From the NCBI GenBank assembly GCA_037074615.1, contig JAYWLJ010000063.1, positions 186,001-250,000 on the forward strand: a DNA stretch of 64,000 bases. Reading direction: 5' to 3'. This DNA comes from Leucaena leucocephala (taxonomy: Eukaryota > Streptophyta > Magnoliopsida > Fabales > Fabaceae). Position 1 is the stretch's first letter. Each line of letters starts with the position of its first letter. Below, piece by piece: positions 22,507 through 34,302 of this stretch. The notes below the pieces were generated by a model, which did no database searches, had not been told where the DNA came from, and was given only the letters and a program-made list of their open reading frames with translations. The position numbers were made by a program, and so were the translations under genes.

Positions 22507-22865
22507 ATCCAACTCCTTTGAGAGGGCCCCCAAACACATGCTCTCCCTCACATATACACTTGCTTGCCTTGGCGTCTCTCCTTGTGAGTATCGGCCATCC
22601 ATGGATATTCTCTGCTCGCAGTTACCAACTCATCGCCTGCCCTAGCGATCATCGCCTGCTCTCTCCATTCACCTCGCTCCCCAAATTACCGACCCTCTTA
22701 TTTATTTACCTCTAACAAACAAAGGCATTCTATGTTATACACTTTTCTCCTTTTTCATCCTCCATCACCCCCGGCTGCCATTTATTTTATGCGTGCCTCG
22801 TCGTTCCTTGTCATCATACAAATCTTCTACCACATCCTTCACCTTTACCTCACTTTTCTGACAAG
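22507..22865 (-). promoter_or_regulatory. Upstream region of the SPARK kinase pseudogene
   Basis: C/T-rich sequence (G/A-rich on the coding strand) just upstream of the signal-peptide ATG, consistent with a leader and promoter. No distinct element recognised. Confidence 0.3.
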
Positions 22866-23144
22866 GTTAATACAACTTTTGCTCCCTTCACTTTGGTTTT
22901 CATCCCTTAATTTTTAAAGTGCGGATTTTGATCTTTTTAACTTTAAACCGTTTCTTACTATTAATCTTTATATTGTCAATGGTGTTAAATTTGCCCATGT
23001 GGTACTAATACTGTTTAATATGCTTATTTGTCATTAGAGGTGGAAATAGGCCAGGCATCTTGTCAGGCTCTGTAAGAAGCCTGTCAAGCCTGTCAGGCGG
23101 CCTGGGCTTGCTATTTAAAATAAATATGGTTTGATAATACAGTA

Positions 23145-23202
23145 GGTGAGTATCGAACCTCTAACCTATTAGATAATATTTAATAATCATACCACTAGAC
23201 TA
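23145..23202 (-). other. tRNA-like A-box and B-box pair (probable SINE head)
   Basis: On the minus strand, box A TAGTCTAGTGGTA (23202-23190) is followed by box B AGGTTCGATACTCACC (23160-23145). These match RNA polymerase III internal promoter consensus and tRNA spacing, but the sequence does not fold as a full tRNA. Downstream on the same strand the sequence runs to CCTATTTCCACCTCTA at 23035, possibly the rest of a SINE. No target duplication identified. Confidence 0.5.
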
Positions 23203-23364
23203 AACCTTATTATTGTAAATTTTATTCGTAACTTTTAATTTTATTATCAAAAAATCATATATGCTAACCCTAATTTCAAAATATCTACCCCAATTTCAGT
23301 CAGGCTTTATTCCATTCGCAAATCGCAAACCTCTCAGTCTCACGGCTTGCGACACCTGAGCCTC

Positions 23365-23473
23365 TTCAGCGACTTGCGGCTTGCAGCACTGGAGTTCAGA
23401 GGAGTTCAACGACTTGTGGCTTGCGGCACCAGAGTTCAGAGGAGTTCAGCGACTTGTGGCTTGCGGCACCGAC
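23365..23473 (+). repeat. Tandem repeat, 40-bp period, about 2.7 copies
   Basis: Units start at 23365 (partial), 23395 and 23435, each containing TTCARCGACTTGYGGCTTGC. The short open frames across it are a product of the repeat. Confidence 0.85.
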
Positions 23474-24734
23474 AGATCGCGCACCTTCAGACTTCAAACC
23501 TTCACCAGTTTGTCGCTCTTCTCTTCTTCCTTCACTAATTTAATGTTCTTGCATCATCTTCATTTACTTTAGTGCTGTGCTCTCCATTCCTGTTTTTTTA
23601 TGCTGTGCTTCTCTAACCTTTTTTACCACTCTCTGGTACAAAATTTTCTGAAAACTAGCTTCTTCTTCTTTGTTTTTTTATGGGCAATCTGATGGGGGAA
23701 AAAGCTTAGTATATTGTGACCTAATTATTTGAATTAAAAAAGGAACATAAATTAAGTGTGTGTGTTTTATTTATTGTTTTTTCTTTTTTCAAAAAATTAC
23801 ATATCCAGATCACTTACATTCATCACTAGGTTTATTTTATACAGTCAGCATGCCACATGAGCACAATTAACAGTGTTAGTGCTACATAAGAAAATTAAAC
23901 GCCGTCAAAACTATAAAGAAAGAACTTGAAATGGCGTAGTTAAGGGACCAAAACCTCGTTTTGAAAATCAAGAGACTAAAATTAAAATAAGAACATAATC
24001 AAGAGACCAAACAATTATATTAACCCCATATAAAATTAACTACTTTCTCAGTTTTCCAATAAAATACCACTTTCAAAAAAGTTAATTTCTATTTATTTAT
24101 CATTTTACCATTGAACACAATACTTGAAATACTTTTGTAATTATAATATTGTCTTCATTAACTTCAATTACGAAGTAAGAAAATATTCTTAACAAATTAA
24201 AAAAAATGGAGGAGTGTTTTATGTCTGCATAAGACGTTGCATTTTTTAATTCCCTCGTTATCATAAACAAAGTATCTTCTTTTTTTTGGTACAAATAAGG
24301 GCTATGCACCTTAATTAAATAACAACTAATTCATAAAGGGATTAGATCCCAAACACTTAAAAAAAATAATAGACTCCAAATACGAAGGATAAGAGAATAA
24401 TATTTTCGTAGACAACACCACTTATTTTACTAGAGCATCCGCAAGCTTATTTTGATCTCTAGGAATAAATTGGAGTTTGATGTTCCATGCTAGTTGTAAG
24501 AGCTTCTGAATCTAAGCCACTAAACAACTGCAACTATTAATATTCATATTAGTCAGCAAATTAATAACATTCTTAGAATCGGATTCAAGAATAAACTTCT
24601 TAAATCGTAGATCCAAAGCCAGTTGAAGCCATTTATACACAGCCAACTGCTTTGCTTTGATCACATTACAAGATCCCAACTTACTTGAAAAACTAGTGAT
24701 CTATCTACTTGAATGATCTCTAATAATACCATTG

Positions 24735-26392
24735 TGTGATATTCCAATTTTTATCCTTATATTTAAGTAAAATTTAAAATATTATTTATCAATAATTTAA
24801 AAATATTATCTAATTAAATTATTATAGTCTAATATTTTTAATAAAATATGATATAATATATAGATTATCCTATTTTTATCTTATTTAGAATCTTATAATT
24901 TGATTGTTATTATTAGTTAGGAATTTAGCAGGATTTGAATTTAGATTTAGATATGCAATTTTATTTTAAAAATATGGTTTAAATTTTTAAAATACCTGAT
25001 AGAATTCTGATAAAAATAATAATAATAATATACCTATATCTTTGATTAAATACACATATAATAATATATGTATTTATATTATAATGATAATGTAGTTTAA
25101 ATTTTAAATTATTATACCTGATAAGATTTTAATAAAGATAAGATATAAATTTAAATTTTGAATTATTATTAGAGCTTTATAAATAGAGTTAAGACTCTGA
25201 GTTATTCCTCAAACTTGATTATTGAGTCAACTTTTCTCTTTTTTAGTCCTCTCTCTCAGTCCCTTTCCTATTCCTAAAGAAGGTAAATACTCTCTACTTG
25301 TTGTGTGTACTAATATAATATTTGTGAGTGATTTGATATATATATAAAGCTATTGATATTGATATAATTGTATTGAGAAAACTTATTTGATTATTTTTAT
25401 TGAAAATAGTCTTGTGGGACTTAAAGTTTAATTTAGAAAGTTTGAGTTGAGATTAGAAACTTAGTATATCTTGGTATTGAAACTTGAAAAAAGTTATTAT
25501 CTTGAGAAAAAAAATTTGTGATATTTATCAAGCTATTGAGATTTTAATTAATATGAGTATTTTGAGAATTATGCATTGGGGATGGGTGATGATGGAGTTA
25601 TATTTCTACCACGTGATATAGCCATCATTGAAGCTCGATGGTTGACTTTTGTCCCACCAGTTTATCGAAGGATATGCCCCACATGTTTACCAAGGGGCTA
25701 CGACACTCCCACCTATTTATCGAGGGGGAATAAACTAATGGTCCGGTCAGGTGTTCTGTGAATTTTGGCCTATCCATACCACTTGATCGGTTAACTTTTT
25801 GAGTGATCAGTTACCACTAGCCCATGAGTTTGGTCAACGGGAATAAGGCAGTTCGGTTAGTTTGATGGGAGAAACTTGGGTGGGTTATCCATTTAATTTT
25901 ATTATAATAATACGTTAATTTTCTATATATTATATTTTATGGTTGGTCCCACTTGACGCCTCATGAGCACATGTTAGTACTTATGATGAGTAGAACTGCT
26001 GGTTACTGAGACATTAGTCTCACCCTATTTTTATTAACAATTTTCAAGTTATATTCTCATCTTATGACCCCAGTGAAAACTTTAGAGACTTGATTAAAGC
26101 TATATTAATTGTATAACATTTTTCTTTGAAGGTATGTGTAAAATATTTGTATATTATCACAATAGGTTCTATTTTGTATACTCATATATTCTATTACTTT
26201 ATTTATATTTTAAGAAAAATCTTTTTATAACTATGGTAGAATTTATTTAAATTTTAGTTAAATTATTTTCTACCATAGTTAGCTCTTTTGAAATAAACTA
26301 AATTTATTTATAACTTTTTTATTTTTAAATTATATTTGATACAAAATAAGTCTAAATAATTAATAATCGTTATATTTTAGGAGAATTTTACA
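24735..26392. mobile_element. Putative solo LTR inserted in the LINE RNase H region
   Basis: About 1.66 kb that begins TGTGATATTCC and ends GAATTTTACA (TG...CA ends), flanked by CATTG (24730-24734) and CACTG (26393-26397), a 5-bp duplication with one change. Removing it rejoins LINE coding sequence (AGCSV on one side, GIIRDHSS on the other). It has no protein-coding content and contains a TATA box with a pyrimidine-rich stretch downstream. A single LTR left by recombination fits best. Promoter layout suggests + orientation. Confidence 0.65.
25178..25185 (+). promoter_or_regulatory. TATA box of the putative LTR
   Basis: TATAAATA, followed about 30 nt later by a likely start region and a CTCTCTCTCAGTCCC pyrimidine tract, as expected in an LTR promoter. 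Confidence 0.5.
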
Positions 26393-29300
26393 CACTGCAG
26401 CCTGCCTTACTATGTGTAGCAGTAAGAACACTATCTACATTTAACTTAAGCCATCCCTTAAGAGGAGGGTGCCACTTAGATGAATTCGTCTTATTACCCT
26501 CGTTAACTCCATGTACATTTTGAACTTCCATGAAACTTCTCCATGATTGCATAATTATCAAATATGGATTCAAGGATTTGAAGAAATTCGTTTTAAAAAT
26601 AGCTTGATTCATCTACTTCCATAAACTTCAAATTGTAACTCCCTAAATTAGTCTATAATTACTATGACCAGTCGATCCCAACTCCCTCGTAAGATTTAAA
26701 GTAAACCAGTCTATTAAGGGAGTTCTGAAAAATGGGGAATAATGCTTGGGATTTATTAAACGTAGTCAAAGCTGTTTAGCATAATTGCAATCCCGAAGAA
26801 TATGAAGAATATCCTCTTAGTCCTGACTGTAGTATTGACATAAAGCACTAGTTAAAGACCACTTACTTCTCCAAATATTTATCGCCAACCGATTATTGAA
26901 TGCTATTCACATGAACACTCGTATATGCTCAGCACCCTTCCATTTCCAAATTTTCTTATAGGTAGAACTATAAGTATTTGTTGTATGAGATTCAATAAGA
27001 AAATACACACTTTTAATAGAAAAAGTACCCGTATTCGTCGCATGCCAAGCCATAACATCATTACCTGCGCCCAATATAGGCGGGAGTGTACTGATTAATC
27101 TTTGAAAAGTGTTGCTGGGGAGAATATCATTAAGTCTTTAAAAATCCCACCTCCCTGAATCGGTCCAGTACCTACAACTTTACTATTTTCTTCTTCAGTT
27201 GTCAGTGGTCTAAGACACATTTCTTTTAAGTTCATATTAGGAAAGAGCCATTTATCAGTTAAAAAACTCACCATTTCCCCATTTCTGATATGCCAATTTA
27301 TGCCTAACTCAACTATATATTTTTGTTGAGAAAAAAACTTTCACAGCGCCGAATCTCCCTTTCTTGCATCAAGTAAATTATGTTCATTTGTAAGCATATA
27401 TTTATGTAGAAGCACATTTACCCACAAATATTTATTACCATTCACCACTTCCTATGCTAGCTTGGCTCCACAAGCACGATTAAATGATGATAACCTCTTA
27501 AATCTAAGACCACAATTTGATTTAGGTCTAATAATTTGGTCACATCCAATAGGATGGAATCCATTTGAATTCTGGCTATTCCCCCATATAAAATTTCTTT
27601 GTAACCTCTTTACTTTCTGACAAACTGAGATAGGTATCTTTGAAACAAGAATAGGATAAACTGGTACCGAACTCAAAACAGACTTGACCAAGGTAATCTG
27701 GCCAACCACTGAGAGAGTATTCTCCTTCCAAGCTGTAAGTTTATATTTAACTCTATCAATGATGTACTGAAAAGTATCTTTGAATTTTCTCCCTCTGATG
27801 ATTGGAAAACCCAAATACTTCCCTATCTCAGTAGAGACATCTATTCCTATAATACGACTAATTCTTCTCCTAATGTTGTTATGTACCTTTGGAGAAAAAA
27901 ATATTAAAGACTTGGTCTTATTGATTTTTTCACCTGAAGCTATACAGAATTTGTGAAGGGAATCTATTATGCATTTAGCTTGTTTCTCATTTGCTACTCC
28001 AAAAAGATCATCTGCAAACATAAGATGAGAAATTATCGGACCACTACTAGAAATAGTAATTGGCTTCCAATGGCCATCATTTACAGCATCAGTGATAATA
28101 TGCGATAACATGTCTATATATAGAACAAATAAAAGTGATGAAATAGGGTCCCCTTGTCGGATACCTCTTCTATGATTAAAAAAATCAGTTTGACCCTCAT
28201 TCCATAACACATTATATGAGACAGATGTAACACAAGCCATAATAAGGTTTATAAGAATATGGTCTAAACCAGCATCAATAAGAACCTGATGAACAAAGTC
28301 CCATGGTATTCGACCATAGGCTTTTTCTAGATCAATCTTTATATACATGAAGCTAATTTTTTCTCTAGCTTTCTTCATTATGTGCACTATTTCTTGTCAA
28401 ACTATAATATTATCTTGTATGTGACTGCCTTTAATAAAGCTAGATTAAAAAGGAGAAACAATGTCATCCATGACATTTCTCAACCTGTTAACAATAACCT
28501 TAGTAATATATTTATAATGCACTTTACATAAGGCTATAGGTCTAAAATGACCAACCTAAGGATGATCCCTTTTAGGTATGAGAGAAATCAAAGTCTTGTT
28601 TGCACTAATTTCAAAAAATCCTTTCTCAAAGGTTGTTTTGACCAAATTACATAAGGACTTACCAACAACATTCCAATTAGTTTGGTAAAAGATTAGAGGA
28701 AAATCATCAATACCAGGAACTTTATAAGACCCCATAGAAAATAGAGCTTTTTTAATTTCCTTATAATTTGGTAAAAAAAAACCCATATTACTAATACAAT
28801 CTTTAACATCCGAGGGAAAATTAGTTTTTGTTCGTAAAACACAGGAATCCATATCTTAACAATCATAAAAGGACTTGAAGTAATTTATCACCATAGACAT
28901 CAGCATAGATTCATCCTCTATCCAGTTCCCTCTATCATCTTTCTATTTCTCCTTCTTCTTATTTTTGTTTTCAAATGATAATAATAGTTATTTATATCAC
29001 CTTTAGTAATCCAATCAGTCCTTACTTTTTGAAACCATTTAATTTCTTCTAATTTCAGAATATTATCCAACTCAGTTTACAATTTTTTTTTCAAGAGAAT
29101 CTAAAATTTTTGAATAAGTATAAGCAAGAGAACTTTGAATACACCTCAAACGGGCTAGAATAGATTTTTTTCTTTTTTCTACAAATATTTTTATTCTAGT
29201 TAATAAGAGTGGTGCTCAAGTTTTCTAGAGAAATATTCAAATCATCATAATTAATCCAAGTATTGTACAAAAATTCATTAAAGTTTTCATGATTAAGCCA

Positions 29301-30120
29301 CATAATCTCAAAACGAAATGGTTTATTACTCTGATCACATGAATTATTAAGAAATTGTAACAAAATAAGATTATGATCAGAAAATTGAGTTATAGTACCT
29401 TCAAAACACAGTCTGAGTAATCATTTAAAAACTAAACATTAGCTAGAGCCAGATCTAATCTTTCATATAAGTAAGAGCATCCATTAATTTTAGGACCCTT
29501 CCAGGTAAATTTTAGTCCCTTAAAATCTATATCCAATAGGCCACATTCTCTTACTCTATCTTGGAACTAACTTATCCTATTATAAGAACAACAAACCCCT
29601 CCAATTCTATCTATCACCTGAAGAATGTCATTAAAATCATTGTAAACCACCCACGGTATAGAGATGTTAGCAACTAAAAGGAAGGCCGCCCAGCCATTTC
29701 ACATTGAAGATGAAAATATTGCTTATTTTCTAATAAAACTAAAATTTTAATTAAATTACTTCTCCAAACTGTAACTAGACCCCCTGAACAACCTGAGCTT
29801 AGAATCACTCTGATAGAATCAAAACCTCATGAATGAAGAAACTGGAATCGAGTTTCTTTTGCACACTTAGTTTCAGATAAAATCAATAGACTTAGTTTTG
29901 TATCCTTGCACACTATTTTTAAATTTCTAAGGAGCCCATTAGCGCAAGCCCCTCTTGTACTCCAATATAATAAATTGTCCATAAAATTAATGGAATTAGG
30001 AACAAACAATATTAACCCAAATCTGTAGGCCTAATTAATTCTCTTGCGAGAAATGGGTCTCGAGAACCAATGACACTTCAATATTCTCACTTACTTCATT
30101 TATAATAAGATCTGGGCTAT

Positions 30121-30548
30121 CTGGGTGATAGGATTTGCCCATTTCATTGGATCATGTAGTGCGTTAGAAGCGGAACAGTGGGCTATCTTTAAAGGTCTCA
30201 CAATTGCCTGGGAACATGATTACAGAAGGCTAATCCTCGAGTCAGATTCTAAAGTACTTATTGACATGCTGAAAAAGGAGAACAATAATCAGTTTAAAAG
30301 CTTACTCATTGTACAAATCAAACAACTGATTAGTAGGCCATGGGAGGTGCAATTAACATACATCCCGCGAGAGAGGAACAAGATGGCAGATGCTTTGGCA
30401 AAAGAAGGACTCTCCAAATCCTCGATACATACTACTTGCCCTTTTCATTTGAGGAATCAATTAGATTCTGAGAGATTGGGATTAAATTCCCTATTTGTGT
30501 AATTATTTTGTTTGGGCTATAGCCTCACTTTTTATCAAACAAACAAAA
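30121..30548 (+). mobile_element. 5'-truncated LINE: RNase H domain and 3' tail
   Basis: An open frame at 30125-30502 holds a plant RNase H-like domain (ALEAEQWAIFKGLTIAW, RLILESDSKVLIDML, NKMADALAKEGL). It is followed by the family 3' UTR (TTGGGCTATAGCCTCACTTT) and an A-rich tail (30538-30550). Imperfect target duplication: AAGATCTGGGCTAT (30107-30120) and AAGATTTGGGCCTAT (30549-30563). It sits at the ORF1/ORF2 boundary of the larger LINE, on the opposite strand. Uninterrupted, so probably fairly young. Confidence 0.85.
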
Positions 30549-30736
30549 AAAGATTTGGGCCTATATCCAATGAACCATTTCAAAGTCCCTTGGATCCACC
30601 TCCTCTATTCTATGTTATTGGGTTTTATAAAATGTTGCACTTAAGATGGGCTTTCCTGGTATTATGGAAATTGGGCCTCCATATTACATTCTCCCCTTCC
30701 GTTCATTACTTTCATTTCACAGCCCAACTGCATTTT

Positions 30737-32782
30737 TTTATACAAGAGAGGGCTAAAGTCTAAAAGTAAAATAAATTATACTAATGAGAAATTTAATCTT
30801 AAACACTCTGAATCTACTAAATCCCTCAACTTTGTAGGACACATGTCAAATATGGTAGATCTATAAAGGCTTTCTTTTGCAAGGACATCCACAACCTGAT
30901 TAGATTCTTTCGAGATAAATTGCAGTTTTAAATCCTATTGTTTACACATGAACTCCTCAATTTATACAACTAACAAGATACCTTGTTGTCTTGTACTATT
31001 TTTCCCAACATATGAATAAGATACTTCGCATCAGATTCGAGTATAACTTTCTTGTATCATGTTTCCCACGTACTTTATAGCCCTTTAAAGACAACATATT
31101 CTTATGCATCAGTTGTACTACATAGTCCAATAAAATGTGTGAACCCATATAACTATTTACCATTATGGTCTTATAACACCCCACCACATCCAGCTGTATT
31201 ATTGGACACTGTCATTGCCTTATCCACATTAAGTTTAACCTACCCCATAGGTGGTGTTTGCCATTTTGGATTCTCTGCCAAAGACAAATTATGTAAAATA
31301 TTATTATCATTTACCTGCGCATACTTTTTCCATACTTGTAAAATGGAGGACTTGGTTTTAAGAGGCTATCATATGTTAATAGGGCTTTTGGTGCAAAGAT
31401 AGCATGTAATCTGATTTCTGGTACTATAGGATTATGGGCTGAAGTTCTTTGGAAGAAATACATTGTATGAAATGAAGACAATTTGTTAGCATCTGCAAAG
31501 GAGACTCGTCCCTTTGAAAATTTATATCATAACAACGAGAAACCATAAATAAAGGAACTAAATAGACGGTTAGAGATAGAAGTATGATACATTTTTTTAA
31601 AGACTTTTGGCTATTTCCTAATATAAGGATTATAGACGTTTGTCTTAGACCCTTAACGAATGAAGAGGAAGAATCCACAGTGGCAGATTGGGTGGTGGAT
31701 GGATCATGGGACTTCCAACGATTGCTACCATTATTCCAGGTACTGTTTTCCAAAGACTTATCACAATGCTTCCGCCAAGGGTTGAAGCTAGATCGGATGT
31801 TATGACTTGGAATGCAACTGTAAATGGGATTTTTTTTAAGGAGTTCCTATTTTCTACTAGAGGACAGCAGGTCGACGTCCCTTCAATTTATAAGGCCATT
31901 TGGAAGTGGAAGGGTGCAGAGAGAATTAGAGTTTTTATGTGGATAGCTGTTAACAATAAACTACCTAATAATGTTTGGAGAAGCAAGTGATCCTTCGCAT
32001 CTGTTATATGCCCGGATTATAATTTTGCAAATGAAGAGACTTTACATATATTGAGGGATTGTATGTATGCAAGGCGCATTTGGCTGAAATTATTAGCTCC
32101 GCAGGACCTCACGGCTTTTTTTGCTGCATCTCTTACTAATTTGTTTGCGTTAAATCTAAAGAGACAACTAGGCAATATGGGGGACAATTGGAACCTTATT
32201 TGGGAAGTGGCTATTTGGAAGCTTTGGCTATAGTGTGTGTTTGGATAAGATTTAAAAAAAAAACTTATGAAAAAAATAGGCTTTTAGACAGCTTATGAAA
32301 AATGGCTTTTAAAAAAAAAGCTTATGGAAAAAAAGTGATTCTGAATAAATAAGTATCTGGATAGTTATTTTTAGAATAATTTTTTATATTAGTAAATTAC
32401 TAAAAAATGTATGATTTGATTAAAAGTATGAGAGAGGAAAGATGGTAGAGAAAAGAGAGAGGGTAGAGAAGAGAGAGGAGATATGGTGAAGAAAAGAGAT
32501 GAGAGAGGAAAGAGGGTGTAAGAAAAGTAAGGGTAAAATAGTAATTGTATAGTCCATAAACTCTTTTACTGTTCTAAACGCTAGTTTCAGTAGCTTATTC
32601 AAAACTATGGTTTTAAACCATGGTTTAGCTCAAAAGTACTTATGGACAAATATGACTGTTTGTTTTAAAATTTTTCTAAACTAAAGTTTTGCACAAAAAA
32701 AAACTTTTAAAATTATAGTTTAAATATAAATTAAACAGGCCTATAGAGAAATATGATTGTATTTAACCACGATGGCGTGAGC
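30737..32782 (-). mobile_element. LINE with inverted 5' half (twin-priming structure)
   Basis: Two LINE halves meet head to head near 31400. The minus half, 31400-30737, carries the RNase H part, the family 3' UTR and an A-tail (T-run 30733-30739). The plus half, about 31405-32782, carries the zf-RVT part (HFFKDFWLFPNIRIIDVCLR, IYKAIWKWKGAERIRVFMWI) ending at LWLxRNMIVFNHDG. The plus half ends where the minus half begins in the LINE sequence, so they are complementary parts of one element. A shared CTGCATTTT (30728-30736 and 32783-32791) is the target duplication. Inversion of the 5' part is the known product of twin priming during LINE insertion. A MITE interrupts the plus half. Confidence 0.8.
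32232..32741. mobile_element. Tourist-like MITE (family copy 1)
   Basis: About 510 bp starting AGTGTGTGTTTGGAT and ending AAACAGGCC, flanked by TAT on both sides. Internal landmarks shared with the copies at 45348, 46495 and 63399: TTGATTAAAAGT, a GAGAGAGG-rich purine core, AGTAATTGTATAGTCCATAA, and CTGTTTGTTTTAAAATTTTT. It lies inside the zf-RVT region of the inverted LINE. The 3-bp T-W-A/T type duplication suggests PIF/Harbinger. Confidence 0.75.
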
Positions 32783-34302
32783 CTGCATTTTAATTTCCCC
32801 TCCAACGCCTCTCTTTGTCTCATACGTCCCAATCTTATCATCTATACTTCCTTCCATTGTTAGCATTAAAGGCTCACTGGACCTATTCCTCTTCTCCCTC
32901 CTTCCCCGTACATCGTTGCCTTCTCCCGTCTTGTCACCATCCATTTGCCCTTTTCCCATTAAGCCTTCTGTATCTTTCCTGTTGAAGCCACCTTTTCTCC
33001 ACCCTCTCACCGGCCGTTCGGTGGTCATGCTCGTCAGAGGTAAATTATCCTTTCCCTCTTCCTGAACATTTCCACTTTCATTATTCCCATAAATATGCAT
33101 ATTTTGTTCCTGAGCATCCATACCAGCAAGCACCCCAAATCTTGATCCATTGTTTCCCTGTCTGTTCTCCTCAGCCTTATTCTCTTTCATCTTCCTCTGT
33201 CTTCTATTTTTTTGAACAACCCTCCATTGTTCTTGATCACTGAAAGCTTTCTTATTTGAGTCTCCCCTATTTTCTTGATAAACTTGTTGAGAATTCGCCT
33301 CCTGTGCATTTGATTCAGTGGACTTCCTCCTGGTTGGGTACACTTCAATCCGATATCCATACGTGCCACAACTAGTGCATAGCATGTGGAGACCTTCATA
33401 TTTCAGGAAATAACTCTCTCCATCCAATGAAAAGCCAGACGTCAACTGCTTCTGTAGATCTACTAGGACACATACCCGTGCATAATGGCCCCTTAATTGG
33501 CACAAAGTGTTCGTGTCAACCTTCACCATTTCACCAATTTGATTTCCGATAATGTTAAGGGCCTCTTTATCATAGTATTCCAGCGATAATTTTGGTATTC
33601 TAACCCATACTGATAATTTACTAGTGGTAGCTTTCTCAAATCTGAAATTCGATACCCAGGGTCTATCTGTTAAATAATGATCATATATCATCCATGGACC
33701 CCTGTTAAAGCTTGGAAATAATCTTCTCTATTTGATAATTTAACTACATAGAAACCATGGCCAATATAAATTAAGCTTATAACCCCTTTTTTTGCCCACA
33801 TAGATTGTAGTCTAGTTTGCAAAGCTTTATAGCCAATACCTCTATCAAAAAGCTTGACAATCACCGCCTTGCTCCATGCTCTGTAAAGCTTTTTCTTCAT
33901 CTTCCCCGAAAATGAGAAAGTAGGAAAATTTCTTGAGGGGTCTTCGGTGGTATTGCAAAGAGGTTCATTATCTTCTAGCTATTTTGAGAATTCATACATG
34001 CTATAATCTGATTCCATTTCATCATCCTCGCCCATTTCCTCTTCATCTTGCTCACTGTTCTTATAGACCCCCTTAAGTTTATCAGCAAAGGAAGGTCCAC
34101 CGGTAACGTAGGCAGTTTTTTGTGAGCCTAACGCTAGCCAATGATCCTGTAGCACACTCTCACTTGTAGACTTTTTCCCATCGTTCTTCACTTTCTTAGA
34201 GCTTCTAAATAGCAGATTATCTTCCTCCTGTGAAAGAGGCACATTGGTAATTGGAGAGCTTGAGAGAACAATCGCCATTTTTTTACTATAAACAAAATAT
34301 CT

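Larger units (their letters stand above)
22866..24030. mobile_element. Element with long diverged inverted repeats
   Basis: The left 170 bp (from GGTTAATACAAC at 22866) and the reverse complement of the right 230 bp (ending GTTATATTAACC at about 24030) align loosely in order: GGTTAATA, CCCTTAA, a TTGA/TCAATGGTGTTAAAT block, then TACTAATACTGTTTAAT. This suggests a Mutator-like or foldback non-autonomous transposon. I see no matching target duplication. The interior holds a tRNA-like promoter pair and a 40-bp tandem repeat. Confidence 0.4.
24415..30009 (-). pseudogene. LINE ORF2 remnant: endonuclease, reverse transcriptase, RNase H
   Basis: Read from 30009 downward. It begins with an endonuclease-type start (LLYWSTRGACANGLLRNLKI, ILSETKCAKETRF), then RT N-terminal sequence at 28852-28556. 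The RT core at 28387-27452 has MYIKIDLEKAYGRIPWDFV, RRGIRQGDPIS and the catalytic FADDL in SHLMFADDLFG. Diverged zinc-binding sequence follows to about 26900. The RNase H-like domain begins before 26393 (WLKLNVDSV) and resumes beyond the LTR at 24734-24415 (KFILESDSKN, NKLADAL). Many stops and frameshifts separate these parts. In life the protein nicks target DNA and copies the LINE RNA. Confidence 0.88.
30564..34278 (-). pseudogene. LINE ORF1 remnant: DUF4283-like region and zinc knuckle
   Basis: Nucleic-acid-binding ORF1 of the same LINE. N-terminal part 34278-33979 (MAIVLSSSPITNVPLSQEED, acidic end). Then 33900-33688 (RAWSKAVIVKLFDRGIGYKA) and, in another frame, 33691-32792 (MIYDHYLTDRPWVSNF, SVWVRIPKLSLEYYDKEAL), which match the DUF4283 class. 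A zinc knuckle of the CCHC type is eroded (LCTSCGTYGYRIEVYP). It stops where the second LINE inserted. Coding continues at about 30732 (MQLGCEMKVMNGRGE) toward 30564. Two frameshifts and the insertion make it non-functional. Confidence 0.8.
24278..34287 (-). mobile_element. L1-type LINE, near full length, split by nested insertions
   Basis: One non-LTR retrotransposon on the minus strand, bounded by a 15-bp target duplication: ATAAACAAAGTATCT at 24263-24277 and ATAAACAAAATATCT at 34288-34302 (one mismatch). ORF1 starts at 34278, about 10 nt inside the element. The 3' end, at an A-run (T-run 24280-24287 on +), has the family 3' UTR (AGCCCTTATTTGTACC). Three later insertions interrupt it: a putative solo LTR (24735-26392), a 5'-truncated LINE (30121-30548) and an inverted-type LINE (30737-32782). 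Subtracting these and their duplications leaves about 5.9 kb, a normal plant L1 length. Stops and frameshifts in ORF2 show it is dead. Confidence 0.88.

Noticed and set aside
25576..25761. A + strand open frame in the putative LTR
   Set aside because: 61 residues without any retroviral-type domain; LTRs normally lack coding sequence.
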